Notes: generated from the letters alone by a model not told the origin. A DNA stretch of 13,500 nucleotides from Candidatus Latescibacterota bacterium (GCA_012271065.1 JAAXHE010000336.1:1-13500); one strand, 5' to 3'. Numbered from the stretch's first letter, positions 1 through 7,304 are shown. Made by a program: numbers and translations.

Positions 1-53
1 ACGATTCATGAATTAATCGGGTTCAGGAGAAAAACCAGCAACTCCAGAAGGAA

Positions 54-614
54 GTGAAAAAATACCGGGCTCTTGCCACGAAACGCCGGCTCAAGAACGA
101 AGAGTTGCAGAAAGCAATCACCCAGCTAGAAGACGAAAAGAAGGCTGACGAAGCCGAAATCGATCGGCTTATCGGCGAATCGGACAGCCTCACTGTCGCC
201 CTGCGCCATCAGAGAGACGTCACGATGAAGTTGTCGCAGGACCTGGCCGCGGCCAACGAGGATATCGAGAGAACTCAGAAGAGACTCGATCAGGCCAAGA
301 ACATGGTGCGCGTGGTCGTGGGCACGGAAGACCGTCTGAAGGCGGACGGATTCCTGGAAACGGGCCGCCGCTTCTTCCGCAAGGGGTACAAGCTGGTCCA
401 GAAACCCGGTCACGACGACCTGAAAGTCACGCTATTCTCCGTCGGCGAAGGCCCCACCCTGGACCGAGGTCAGAAACTGAAGGAGTTGATCGGCCGCACA
501 GGGAAGCTGAAAAAAGACAAGGACTTTGCGGTCAGATTGAGCGCGGACGGCACCCACATCACCCTGGTCAGCGACCTCCTCAAGGGTGAGGCCGTGCTGG
601 TGGTGATCGAGTAA
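54..614 (+). CDS. Coiled-coil protein of unknown function with a C-terminal beta-rich domain
   Basis: The protein is 186 residues from a GTG start. Residues 1 to about 85 are a highly charged heptad-like coiled coil rich in K, E, L and Q. A compact C-terminal part opens with VVVGTEDRLKADGFLE and ends in a hydrophobic strand, VLVVIE. This layout (coiled coil, a VVGT-x-x-x-L segment, then a short beta domain) is what I recall from a widespread but uncharacterised family in Bacteroidota and relatives, some members of which are named adhesin-like; no function should be inferred from that. I see no signal peptide in the visible part. The start is uncertain: in the same frame the coiled coil continues upstream of the GTG to a TGA at 9-11, the GTG has no properly spaced ribosome-binding site, and an AGGAGA at 25-30 is too far away. 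The true N-terminus may therefore lie upstream, reached through a frame change or a non-ATG start. Confidence 0.75.
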   Translation: MKKYRALATKRRLKNEELQKAITQLEDEKKADEAEIDRLIGESDSLTVALRHQRDVTMKLSQDLAAANEDIERTQKRLDQAKNMVRVVVGTEDRLKADGFLETGRRFFRKGYKLVQKPGHDDLKVTLFSVGEGPTLDRGQKLKELIGRTGKLKKDKDFAVRLSADGTHITLVSDLLKGEAVLVVIE

Positions 615-691
615 CGCCTCTCTTTGTTCAATTCCGCTGCACAGTCCAGTTCACCCTGAGACAATCCATCCATCGCAACGCCAGTTCGACC

Positions 692-730
692 CGGGCAACC
701 CTCCGAGCATCCCCCTGCGAGGGTTGCCCG
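692..730. terminator. Perfect 12-bp inverted repeat between convergent genes
   Basis: The arms CGGGCAACCCTC (692-703) and GAGGGTTGCCCG (719-730) pair perfectly around a 15-nt loop. The hairpin lies downstream of the coiled-coil gene on the plus strand and of the antitoxin remnant on the minus strand, so it could end transcription from both sides. No proper run of T follows the stem, only AATTTA. The stem core GGGCAACC is shared with the palindromes at 8870 and 11584, so it may instead be a member of that repeat family. The rest of 615-847 shows no gene I can support. Confidence 0.5.
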
Positions 731-847
731 AATTTAAATGGGGCGCGCGCCGGCAATTGCTGTCCGGTAATCGCCTCCAGCGCATCCCTCCTCGCCGCAA
801 AATTCGCGATGCGTCCCATCCGGGCGTCTTCCTGCGCATGCGCATCG

Positions 848-1284
848 TCATGCCACGTCCGGTACCGCCTGCAGGTTTCTTGCCGCGATCTGCAGTAGCG
901 TTCGTGCGGCACCCGAAGGACGTCGGCGGGCCTTTTCCCAATCCTGAAGCTTTCGAACCGATACGCCCAGCAGGCGGGCGAACTGAACCTGCGACAGACT
1001 GGCATCCTTTCTGATCCGGATGACTTCCCCCACATTGATCACACGGCCATCACAGTGTCCCGTCTCGGAAATATCTCACCATTCTTCCGCCGGTTCATCC
1101 CTTCTGGCTGCGTTCCCTTCGCTCGCCGACCACTCCGCGGTCGCCTCGCTCAGGCGCCTTGCCAGCCACGCGATCCGGCGGCCGAATAACGGCAATCTAT
1201 TTCCAAAACGGAACACTCGCCCCGCCTGAGTTCTCGGAGCCCCTCCAGAATCTCGAGGCCCACGTCACGTCCAATCTCATTCAT
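848..1284 (-). pseudogene. HigA/NadS-type XRE antitoxin gene, split by an insertion
   Basis: Two pieces in different frames make one antitoxin of a well-known kind. The N-terminal piece starts at the ATG 1284-1282 and reads MNEIGRDVGLEILEGLREL, then RRGE; it is open to a TGA at 1152-1150 inside the insert. The C-terminal piece reads GRVINVGEVIRIRKD and continues through the helix-turn-helix SLSQVQFARLLGVSVRKLQDWE to the family-typical SGAARTLLQIAARN, ending with TGA at 850-848. Members of this family normally run unbroken from a '..IL.GL.E..RGE' leader into 'GRV.NV', so the break at 1054-1217 is an insertion. Removing the 164 bases restores one frame of about 90 codons. The ATG overlaps the stop of the acetyltransferase gene (ATGA), suggesting translational coupling before disruption. 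No toxin gene adjoins it. The C-terminal piece could still be made from the GTG at 1042, as a 64-residue HTH protein. Confidence 0.75.
1054..1217. mobile_element. 164-bp MITE-like element with 20-bp terminal inverted repeats
   Basis: The left end AGTGTCCCGTCTCGGAAATA (1054-1073) matches the reverse complement of the right end, AGTGTTCCGTTTTGGAAATA (1198-1217), at 17 of 20 positions. All three differences are C/T changes. The similarity continues further in (CCGCCGG on both arms near 1087 and 1176, then GGCTG), so the whole element can fold back on itself. It encodes no protein, which fits a miniature inverted-repeat element mobilised by a transposase elsewhere. It sits inside a recognisable antitoxin gene. 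No clear target-site duplication is visible, only ambiguous 3-base repeats such as CAC or ACA at the edges. The transposase family is unknown. Confidence 0.75.
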
Positions 1285-2105
1285 TTTCTTCTATTCTCCT
1301 CGAGCCAGGCGACTGTGAAATCCACGACGTCGCGCTGAGGCATGAGTTGGCAGTTTGCGAGCCCTACCTGGCCCACACGCACCTCTTTCCCAGCATCCGA
1401 ATTCAGAAAGTCCTCACCGATACGATCGAAATCGGAGCTGTCCGGTTCGACTTCCTCAAAGGTCTCCCATCGCCGGGATCCCGATGCATAGATCGGAGCG
1501 CCCTCCTGCACAACCTTCCGGGTCGGAAAATTCGCCCGGTATTCCGCCAGATGCATGGACGTATTGGATCCGTGGCTCGCGCCGAGAAGAAGGACAAAAC
1601 CGTTCAGGTCGTAGACTCTCGCGAGCGGCGAACCCTCGCCCAGGCCGAATTCCAGTGAATGATCGTCCACGATTCGGGATGCCTGAGGGCCACACGCGCA
1701 AAATGACAGTTGCGGGTGAGAACTGCGGAGAACGCCTCCCTGCTTACGGAATGTCTCGGCGATGACGCCCATATGACTGGTCGGCGTAAGCGCCTCATCG
1801 TAGGCCGGCATGTTCTCCCGAATGACCGGCCACCAGGACTCGGGGACCGGCGGGTTCTCCCACTTTCCCGGCTCGGAAAGGCCGGGCGAGTGGGCGGGCA
1901 TCACGAGCGTTCCCGAAGATCCCAGAACGCCCTGAAGAGCGGTAATAGCCGCGACGGCTCCCCCGCACACCCATCCCATCGCGCTCAAGGATGAATGTGC
2001 CAGGACAACCATGCCGGGTTTGAGGCCAAGCGCCCGGAGATCCCTTTGTAACGATTCAATCGTGGCGGGCGTTTTCGTTTTATCTATGACGCGGTCAACG
2101 CTCAT
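1281..2105 (-). CDS. AAC(3)-family N-acetyltransferase (aminoglycoside 3-N-acetyltransferase-like)
   Basis: The 274-residue protein is of normal length for the antibiotic N-acetyltransferase family, whose characterised members acetylate the 3-amino group of aminoglycosides using acetyl-CoA. The diagnostic segments appear in order: HSSLSAMGWVCGG near residues 37-49, TLVMPAHSPGLSEP, NPPVPESWWPVIRENMPAYD, TPTSHMGVIAETFR, RSSHPQLSFCACG, GLGEGSPLARVYDLNGFVLLLG, and SNTSMHLAEYR. It is cytosolic, with no signal peptide. The ATG is preceded by AGGTG at a suitable distance and lies 3 bp after the ridA-like stop, so the two genes are surely co-transcribed. Its own stop overlaps the start of the antitoxin remnant. 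Environmental members of this family often lie outside resistance contexts, so the true substrate could be another amine; resistance should not be assumed. Confidence 0.92.
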   Translation of the reverse strand: MSVDRVIDKTKTPATIESLQRDLRALGLKPGMVVLAHSSLSAMGWVCGGAVAAITALQGVLGSSGTLVMPAHSPGLSEPGKWENPPVPESWWPVIRENMPAYDEALTPTSHMGVIAETFRKQGGVLRSSHPQLSFCACGPQASRIVDDHSLEFGLGEGSPLARVYDLNGFVLLLGASHGSNTSMHLAEYRANFPTRKVVQEGAPIYASGSRRWETFEEVEPDSSDFDRIGEDFLNSDAGKEVRVGQVGLANCQLMPQRDVVDFTVAWLEENRRK

Positions 2106-2108
2106 TTT

Positions 2109-2471
2109 TCACACCTGATGTACAACCTGTTTCGCGGCGATGGCCACGATCTCTACAAGCGTGTCTCCTTCCAGCCCGACTTCCACGCAGGCGCGCTTGG
2201 GCCAGTGATCGGGCCCGATCCAGTCATCCCAGACCTCGTTGAGGATGGGCTTTTTGGACATGTCCGTAATGTAGACTGTCGCGGACAGCAGCCGTGTTCT
2301 GTCGGTTCCGGCCTCCGTCAGGTTTGCATCCAGCTGTTCAAGCGCCTGCCTGGTCTGGTCCCTGAAATCCGTCGAGAGATCGGGCGCGATGACGGCTGTA
2401 TAAACGATGCCGTCGTGTTCCACGGATTCGCTCCGGCCAACGGCCTTTCCCGGGTATCTTCTGATGGTCAT
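2109..2471 (-). CDS. RidA/YjgF/YER057c-family protein
   Basis: The 120-residue protein has the full RidA length and fold signature. It has VYTAVIAPDLSTDFRDQTRQALEQLDANLTEAG in the first half, LLSATVYITDM in the middle and KRACVEVGL...LVEIVAIA at the end. Arg93 in KRACVEV is at the position of the conserved catalytic arginine, and Glu107 follows in LVEIVAIA. Well-studied RidA proteins hydrolyse reactive enamine/imine intermediates from PLP enzymes; divergent subgroups do other things and cannot be told apart here. The ATG has a good ribosome-binding site (GGAGAGG) upstream. It is the first gene of the unit that continues into the AAC(3)-like gene. The 2472-2651 gap to the divergent ZIP gene must hold its promoter, but I see no strong minus-strand candidate. 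Confidence 0.9.
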   Translation of the reverse strand: MTIRRYPGKAVGRSESVEHDGIVYTAVIAPDLSTDFRDQTRQALEQLDANLTEAGTDRTRLLSATVYITDMSKKPILNEVWDDWIGPDHWPKRACVEVGLEGDTLVEIVAIAAKQVVHQV

Positions 2472-2506
2472 CGCTACGCCTCTCCTGTCTGTCCAAAAAC
2501 AAATGG

Positions 2507-2536
2507 TTGGTCACCGCGCTGCGATAATCCTATATT
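2507..2536 (+). promoter_or_regulatory. Probable sigma70-type promoter for the ZIP transporter gene
   Basis: TTGGTC (2507-2512) and TATATT (2531-2536) are separated by 18 bp. Transcription would start near 2543 and leave a leader of about 110 nt before the ZIP start. I see no recognisable riboswitch or metal-repressor operator in that leader. The prediction rests on the hexamer match alone. Confidence 0.4.
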
Positions 2537-2651
2537 TCGTGGAAATCGAACCGGGTAAACATCTGATTTGCGCCATCCCGGATAGTGAATCTCCTGCCGG
2601 TCTGAGGTCGCCGGGACGCTGCTTTCAGGCAATGTCGAGGAATTCGGGTGC

Positions 2652-3509
2652 ATGTCGCTGTTGACGTTTAAACTGCTTGCCGCAATCGCGATTCTGGCCG
2701 TTGCGGTGATCGGCGGCGTCATCCCGCTGATGGCTGCCCGCCACGATTATAGCAGGCGGTTCTTTTCATTGGGTAATGCCTTTGCCGGCGGACTCTTCCT
2801 GGGGGTCGGATTCATCCACCTGTTGCCCGATGGAATGGAGAAGCTGGAAGGAATCGTGGAATTCCCGCTGGCCGCGCTTCTGGCGGCGCTTGGCCTCGGC
2901 GCCCTGCTGCTGATCGATCGCGTGATCTACGGCGACCATAATGCCGATCATTCGCCTGGCAGCACGCAGTTGCAGCAATCCGTCTACCCGTACGTACTCC
3001 TGGCGCTGCTGTCGATCCACTCGATTATTGCCGGCATCACGCTCGGACTCGAGTCGAACGTGGTGGGCTCGTTCGTCATTTTGCTCGGGATCCTCTGCCA
3101 CAAGGGATCCGCCGCTTTCGCACTCAGGGTGTGCATCTACGAGGCGGGCATCCGGGCGGGAAAACAGAAATCCATGCTTGCGATCTTCGCGATAATGACA
3201 CCATTGGGCGTGATCATCGGCCTGATGATGGCGGCGCTCCTGGGTGAGAATGAACACATCGCGGCCCTGATCGAAGGGAGTTTCAACGCAATTGCCGCCG
3301 GAACGTTCATCTACGTGGCGGCAGTTGAAATCATCGACGCGGAGATGTCGACGAGGGAAATGCGCCTGGCGAAATACGTGCTGAGCGCGCTTGCCGGGGA
3401 CGACGACGTTCCCATGCCAGTGAGGGATACCGACAGGGTGGTAAAATTCTTACTCATCGTCGTCGGCATCTCCCTGATGGCGCCACTATCCGAGTGGCAC
3501 GTCCACTGA
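2652..3509 (+). CDS. ZIP-family divalent metal transporter
   Basis: This 285-residue membrane protein should move zinc or related divalent metals into the cytoplasm. About eight hydrophobic segments are visible, beginning at residues 5-27. The signature transmembrane segments are present: HSIIAGITLGLE with His123, and CHKGSAAFALRVCIYEAG with His150. These correspond to the metal-binding helices IV and V of ZIP proteins. A later segment YVAAVEII carries Glu226, a position also conserved in the family. A short loop with two histidines and two aspartates (DHNADH, residues 95-100) stands in place of the long His-rich loop of many ZIPs. GAGGA lies about 12 bases upstream of the ATG. The gene stands alone, divergent from the ridA-like gene and convergent with the amidohydrolase gene. 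The actual metal cannot be read from sequence, but the metal-dependent enzymes nearby would fit zinc uptake. Confidence 0.93.
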   Translation: MSLLTFKLLAAIAILAVAVIGGVIPLMAARHDYSRRFFSLGNAFAGGLFLGVGFIHLLPDGMEKLEGIVEFPLAALLAALGLGALLLIDRVIYGDHNADHSPGSTQLQQSVYPYVLLALLSIHSIIAGITLGLESNVVGSFVILLGILCHKGSAAFALRVCIYEAGIRAGKQKSMLAIFAIMTPLGVIIGLMMAALLGENEHIAALIEGSFNAIAAGTFIYVAAVEIIDAEMSTREMRLAKYVLSALAGDDDVPMPVRDTDRVVKFLLIVVGISLMAPLSEWHVH

Positions 3510-3511
3510 GG

Positions 3512-3532
3512 AAACCGCCAACCCCGGTTTTT
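3512..3532 (+). terminator. Short rho-independent terminator after the ZIP gene
   Basis: AAACCG (3512-3517) and CGGTTT (3525-3530) form a 6-bp stem with a 7-nt loop, immediately followed by more T to give a run of five. It starts 2 bases after the ZIP stop codon. The stem is short but the placement is right. The remainder of the gap to 3676 shows nothing else. Confidence 0.5.
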
Positions 3533-3676
3533 ACTTTCGACAGATGATGAAGTGTTCCATCCAGAAGTGCCAGATGCAATCGACCGATCCGAAACCCGCC
3601 TCCTTAACAGCCCGTTGAAAAAGCCCATTCAAGCTCCGCGGTTAAGGAAGATATCCGGTCCTTTTCGGCGCTTTCT

Positions 3677-4828
3677 TCATCCACCCGTGCCGCGAGCCGT
3701 ATAGACGCGGCCGCCCTTGACGACGGTCACGGGAACAAGATTCCGCTTACCCGTCCGGACCTCCCCCGTCGAGTCTTCGAGACGAAAGTCCCCTTCCCGC
3801 AGCTCAAACACGACTGCATCCCCGAACGCGCCTGGCGACAGCGTCCCCACCTCGCCCTCCATGCCGATTATCGCAGAAGGCACGGACGTCACGCGCGAGA
3901 TCGATTCTTCAATCGACAGACCCAGGTGCAGAAACTTCGTCACCACGGAGGCCAGGTCGTAAACGGGACCGTTGACATTGTAAATGTGCAGGTCCGATGA
4001 AATCGTCGTCGGAAGCACGTCCTGCGACAGCGCCTTCTCGACGATCTGCCAGGAAAACGACCCGGCGCCGTGACCCACGTCGAACACGACACCCCGTTCA
4101 ATCGCTTCCAGGACCGAATCCCGGATCCGTCCCTCGCCGTTGAGAATCCCGCACGGATAGTCGTGATAACAATGCGTTAGAATATCTCCGCCGTTCATGA
4201 CATTCAGAATATCGTCTATCGATTCGCACCACGCGTCCTGCGGATGCACCATAATCGGCAGCCCGGCGGCGTCCGCCGCCTCTCTTGCTCTGTATAGAGG
4301 GTCCATCCCGGACCGTTCGCTGACGATTGTATTCCTCGTCAGCCGGACCTTCACGCCGAGGACGATGTCCCGGTGCCGCTCGATCATGCGGCACGCCTTG
4401 TCCACGTCCGCGTATTCGGGAATCTCGAACTCGCCGATCTCTTCGGTGAGCATGCCCTGCGAGGAGACATTCATCTGCGCCAGTATCCGCGTCTCGCTCA
4501 CGTCGATAACGTATTTCCGGAAACCCGGAAAGGTATCGGCGCCCGCGGACCCCGCATCGACCACCGTCGTCGCTCCTCGCGCCAGGCATGTGGGATCGGG
4601 TTCAATGCCATAGTGGCTGACACCGGCGAATACATGGACGTGAAGATCGATCAACCCGGGCGTAACCACGCAACCCGCCGCGTCGATCACCGCGCGGCCA
4701 TCGTCCTTATCGAGACATTCGCCGACAGCGGCAACCCGTCCCGCCGCGAACCCCACGTCCCGCTCGCCGCTGAGGCCCTGCGCGGGATCGGCCAGCATCC
4801 CTCCCTTGATAAGCAGATCGTACTTCAT
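3677..4828 (-). CDS. Amidohydrolase/deacetylase-family metallohydrolase
   Basis: The 383-residue protein belongs to the amidohydrolase superfamily. It begins with the usual beta-sandwich strand (YDLLIKGGMLADPAQG) and has the DLHVHVFAG metal motif with His63 and His65. GVKVRLT holds Lys160, the likely carbamylated metal-bridging lysine. VHPQDAW (His195) and LTHCYHDYPCGI (His219) supply further ligands, and SSDLHIYN gives the catalytic Asp279. The C-terminal sandwich ends with VPVTVVKGGRVYTARG. This is the pattern of the subgroup related to EF_0837 and AHA_3915, which acts on N-acetyl or other acylated amino compounds, so a deacylase of a small molecule is likely. There is no signal peptide. 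The start is followed 72 bp upstream by the stop of the GNAT gene, so the two may share a transcript; there is no clear ribosome-binding site before the ATG. Confidence 0.88.
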   Translation of the reverse strand: MKYDLLIKGGMLADPAQGLSGERDVGFAAGRVAAVGECLDKDDGRAVIDAAGCVVTPGLIDLHVHVFAGVSHYGIEPDPTCLARGATTVVDAGSAGADTFPGFRKYVIDVSETRILAQMNVSSQGMLTEEIGEFEIPEYADVDKACRMIERHRDIVLGVKVRLTRNTIVSERSGMDPLYRAREAADAAGLPIMVHPQDAWCESIDDILNVMNGGDILTHCYHDYPCGILNGEGRIRDSVLEAIERGVVFDVGHGAGSFSWQIVEKALSQDVLPTTISSDLHIYNVNGPVYDLASVVTKFLHLGLSIEESISRVTSVPSAIIGMEGEVGTLSPGAFGDAVVFELREGDFRLEDSTGEVRTGKRNLVPVTVVKGGRVYTARGTGG

Positions 4829-4900
4829 GGTAGACTCAGATTCCGTGAGAATGATCCTGCGATGGCCTCACGCCAGGTGTGTACTCTTCGTGTCGGCTGC

Positions 4901-5806
4901 TCAAGCGGATTCTGTCGGTTCACTGGAAACGGAATAATCAAAATCATAGGTCAACGCATCCCCCACCGGCCTATAGCCGATATTGGTGTAGATGCTGTTG
5001 GACGTGGGATTCAGTTGATCTGTAAACAGGCTGCAGAACGAATAGCCGTCCGAGAGCAGCTTCTTCGTCAGCGACCAGACACACGACGTCGCGTATCCCC
5101 TGTTGCGATGCTCAGCCGGCGTATACACGCCATTGATGGTGATACCGTTTCTGGTAGCGCGAGAGGTCTTCGCCATGGATACAGGGCCGCCGCGGTCCCA
5201 GATGTACAGTTGTTCAGTCCGAATGTACCGCTCGGCGGCGCCGGCGGCCGCGCCCGGATCCATTGGCTCACCGATCTGCTCCGAAAATTCGGAAGTCCAC
5301 CGCGCCGTCAGTGCGTGATCGTCCATTGACGCCAGGCGCAATACCCCTCCGGAAAGCGGCACGTCGGCGACCTCTCTGATTTCGAAGGCGCGCATTCGCA
5401 TGGTCAGACTGGCTGAACCGCCGGGCACGGCTTCCGCCCAGCGATCGGAAAAGACGCGGGCTTCCTCCTCCGGTCCGACGACGCCGGGTATCGGGACCTC
5501 GTTCATTTGCAGATGGCGAACCAGTGGAATCACCGCATCCTCGGTCTTCGCCTCGAATCTGCTGAGGATGAGTTTTCTTCCGTGCGTCAAGATTGCCATA
5601 CCGACGGCCCGGCCCCGATCCATGACACTCAGCATCACGGGTGGCTCGACGCCGTAGCGCTGCGGATTCCCGGCAAGCCCGTACATCAGGCCGAGCGGCA
5701 GGTTGTGTTCGCTCTCACGCCTTTCCAGGTACGCCGCGGTATTGGAAATCAGGTCCTCGGCACGGTCGTGAGACAATATCTCGATCACGCTTCTGTCCTT
5801 TTTCAC
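4901..5806 (-). CDS. GNAT-family N-acetyltransferase
   Basis: The 301-residue protein (GTG start at 5806) has a degenerate N-terminal GNAT-like half and an intact C-terminal GNAT half. The latter carries NGVYTPAEHRNRGYATSCVWSLTKKLL (residues 225-251), with the acetyl-CoA-binding pattern R234-x-x-G237-x-A239, and then SLFTDQLNPTSNSIYTNIGYRPVGDALTYDF, the usual end of the fold. I chose GTG 5806 because the open frame further upstream merely shadows the HAD gene and loses protein character. No good ribosome-binding site precedes it, so a nearby start is possible. The 107-bp gap to the HAD gene upstream shows nothing recognisable. The substrate is unknown; with a deacylase encoded next door, acetylation and deacetylation of related amines is a guess only. 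Confidence 0.88.
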   Translation of the reverse strand: MKKDRSVIEILSHDRAEDLISNTAAYLERRESEHNLPLGLMYGLAGNPQRYGVEPPVMLSVMDRGRAVGMAILTHGRKLILSRFEAKTEDAVIPLVRHLQMNEVPIPGVVGPEEEARVFSDRWAEAVPGGSASLTMRMRAFEIREVADVPLSGGVLRLASMDDHALTARWTSEFSEQIGEPMDPGAAAGAAERYIRTEQLYIWDRGGPVSMAKTSRATRNGITINGVYTPAEHRNRGYATSCVWSLTKKLLSDGYSFCSLFTDQLNPTSNSIYTNIGYRPVGDALTYDFDYSVSSEPTESA

Positions 5807-5913
5807 ATGGACCCGGTGGTTCGCCTGATTACGGCCTGATTGCGGAGCGGTGCGTATTGCCGGATCGCGTTGTACGCGACGTAGTGCGTCGTGTCTTTTA
5901 AGGTCTTGCGACG

Positions 5914-6528
5914 TCAGGGCAGTACCCGTCGTCTTCTCAGATCGGCCCTCAACTGCCCCGCGTTTCGAAAGTGAATGGACGGCAGGCCGATCGATTCCGC
6001 GCTCCTCACGTTCCGGATTCGATCGTCGATAAACAGACACTCCTGCGGTTGGTACCCCAGCGAACAGAGTACAACCGGAAAGACCGTCGGGTCGGACTTG
6101 GTCTTGCCCAGCTCGAACGAGTAGAACCGATCGTCGAATATGTCCAGAAACGGATGAATCGAACTGATGTATCGAACCCATTCCCGCACGTGGTCCGACA
6201 GCAAGGCAAGACGATACGTTTTCTCAACTTCGCGAAGAATATCGAGAGAACCATCGATCCGGACGTGGAAGTTGTCCCTGAGCATGCGTTTGAGCGGCGC
6301 CAGGCCGAGGTCCCAGCCCGTTCGCTCCAGAATCCCGCCCAGATAGGAATCCTCCGATATCTCCCCTCTCAGGACCTGCATCACCGGTTCTCCCCCAAAG
6401 CACTCCAGAAGACCATCTTCGGGAATGGAGAGCGCTGTCGAGATACGCTTTTCGACTCCGGGAAGCCCGGCGATGAAAACCTCAGACAGATCGAAGACGA
6501 TACAGCGAGGAGGGTCTTCGTTTTTCAT
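5914..6528 (-). CDS. HAD-superfamily hydrolase
   Basis: This cytosolic protein of 204 residues shows the HAD motifs in order: CIVFDLSEVF with nucleophile Asp13, LALLSDHVREW as motif II (Ser/Thr), ELGKTKSDPTVF with the motif III lysine, and CLFIDDRIRN with the acidic pair of motif IV. An alpha-helical cap lies between motifs I and II, as in the dehalogenase/phosphatase-like HAD-IA group. The second Asp of the usual DxD is Ser here (DLS). Related HAD-IA proteins with DLG also lack it, so catalysis is still plausible, but phosphatase activity cannot be assumed. I prefer the ATG at 6528, which follows the upstream gene's stop by one base with GCGAGG at a suitable distance. An ATG at 6546 in the same frame would add six residues and overlap that gene. 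It is certainly co-transcribed with the upstream gene. Confidence 0.87.
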   Translation of the reverse strand: MKNEDPPRCIVFDLSEVFIAGLPGVEKRISTALSIPEDGLLECFGGEPVMQVLRGEISEDSYLGGILERTGWDLGLAPLKRMLRDNFHVRIDGSLDILREVEKTYRLALLSDHVREWVRYISSIHPFLDIFDDRFYSFELGKTKSDPTVFPVVLCSLGYQPQECLFIDDRIRNVRSAESIGLPSIHFRNAGQLRADLRRRRVLP

Positions 6529-6529
6529 T

Positions 6530-7165
6530 CTAATCGGCCTCGCCATGCAGCCATCGAAGCCCGCCAGGCCAGCCCTTTTTCGCCATGGTCAGGATTGCGC
6601 GATAGTATTCGTTCAATCCGGTTACGGTATAGTCATAGGTGTCCGAGTCACGCACTTTGTAGTTGGCGATTCCGGCTGATGCAAACTGGGAAGGCCGCAT
6701 TTGCGCGCCTTCAGAACCCCCGTACCGCATGACCAGTTCGGCGTCGTTCATCAGGTCCCACGTCGTTGCCGGCCGGCCGTCGTCCTTCCGATAGACGAAC
6801 CCCGAATTCGTGTCGACGGCGCCCCAGGTTCCCAGTCGATGGACTTCGACGATAACGTGTCCGCTGTACGCAGCATTGAGATTGAAGAGATTCACAGCAA
6901 CCTGCCGCTCCTGATCACCAATGGGTAATTCAGCCTGCGCGAGCAATGCTTGCAGGACCGGTCGGGAACCTTCAACATAACCTGTCGCCAGGTCCGTGAA
7001 ATCCTCGTAAAGGTACGCCACGGTTTTGCTGCAAAGCCTGATCATGCCCGACATGATCGCGCGGACAACGCTGCCTTCGGCATGAGGATCGTTGTCGAGC
7101 ATCACCCCGTATGCCCTGCCGAAGGCCTTCGGGCCTGTAAACGTATGAAGTTCGATTGCTGTCAT
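6530..7165 (-). CDS. Hypothetical protein, possibly a transglutaminase-like fold without the catalytic cysteine
   Basis: I do not recognise this 211-residue protein with certainty. Its middle resembles the transglutaminase-like core: GYVEGSRPVLQALLAQ, then ERQVAVNL, then SGHVIVEVHRLGTWGAVDTNSG. In that core the order is Cys-...-His-...-Asp with a 'GH..VEV...W..vD' strand pair. Here His103 and Asp118 fit with normal spacing, but the expected Cys position is Ser67 (36 residues before the His, in EGS-RPV). If correct, the protein is a catalytically altered or inactive member. There is no signal peptide. The frame begins just after a TGA at about 7174-7172, and the next frame is open further upstream (to 7295), so a lost or shifted N-terminus is possible. 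It is the first gene of the minus-strand unit with the HAD gene 1 bp downstream. Confidence 0.7.
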   Translation of the reverse strand: MTAIELHTFTGPKAFGRAYGVMLDNDPHAEGSVVRAIMSGMIRLCSKTVAYLYEDFTDLATGYVEGSRPVLQALLAQAELPIGDQERQVAVNLFNLNAAYSGHVIVEVHRLGTWGAVDTNSGFVYRKDDGRPATTWDLMNDAELVMRYGGSEGAQMRPSQFASAGIANYKVRDSDTYDYTVTGLNEYYRAILTMAKKGWPGGLRWLHGEAD

Positions 7166-7304
7166 ACAGATTCACCTGTACGGCTTCCGGACCGGTTCCG
7201 CAACAGTACCATACGCCTCGGTAATCGCTCGCCATTCGCTCCACGTCCATCTTTGGATCCAATTGAATTATCTGCGAAATGCACGTCACCTTCATTCAGT
7301 GCCG

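Noticed and set aside
628..1035. Long overlapping open frames on both strands across 628-1042
   Set aside because: They conflict with the recognisable antitoxin frame and have arginine/proline-rich shadow composition with no family signature.
1281..2105. Clinical aminoglycoside resistance gene
   Set aside because: The protein belongs to the family, but the setting (ridA-like operon, no integron or transposase) is that of a chromosomal environmental member whose substrate is unknown.
4373..5329. 318-residue plus-strand open frame
   Set aside because: It is antisense to the amidohydrolase and GNAT genes, both of which have clear family motifs, and shows none itself.
5807..6181. Upstream extension of the GNAT open frame to 6181
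   Set aside because: The extension overlaps the HAD gene and has no protein-like pattern; the GNAT family similarity begins only near 5806.
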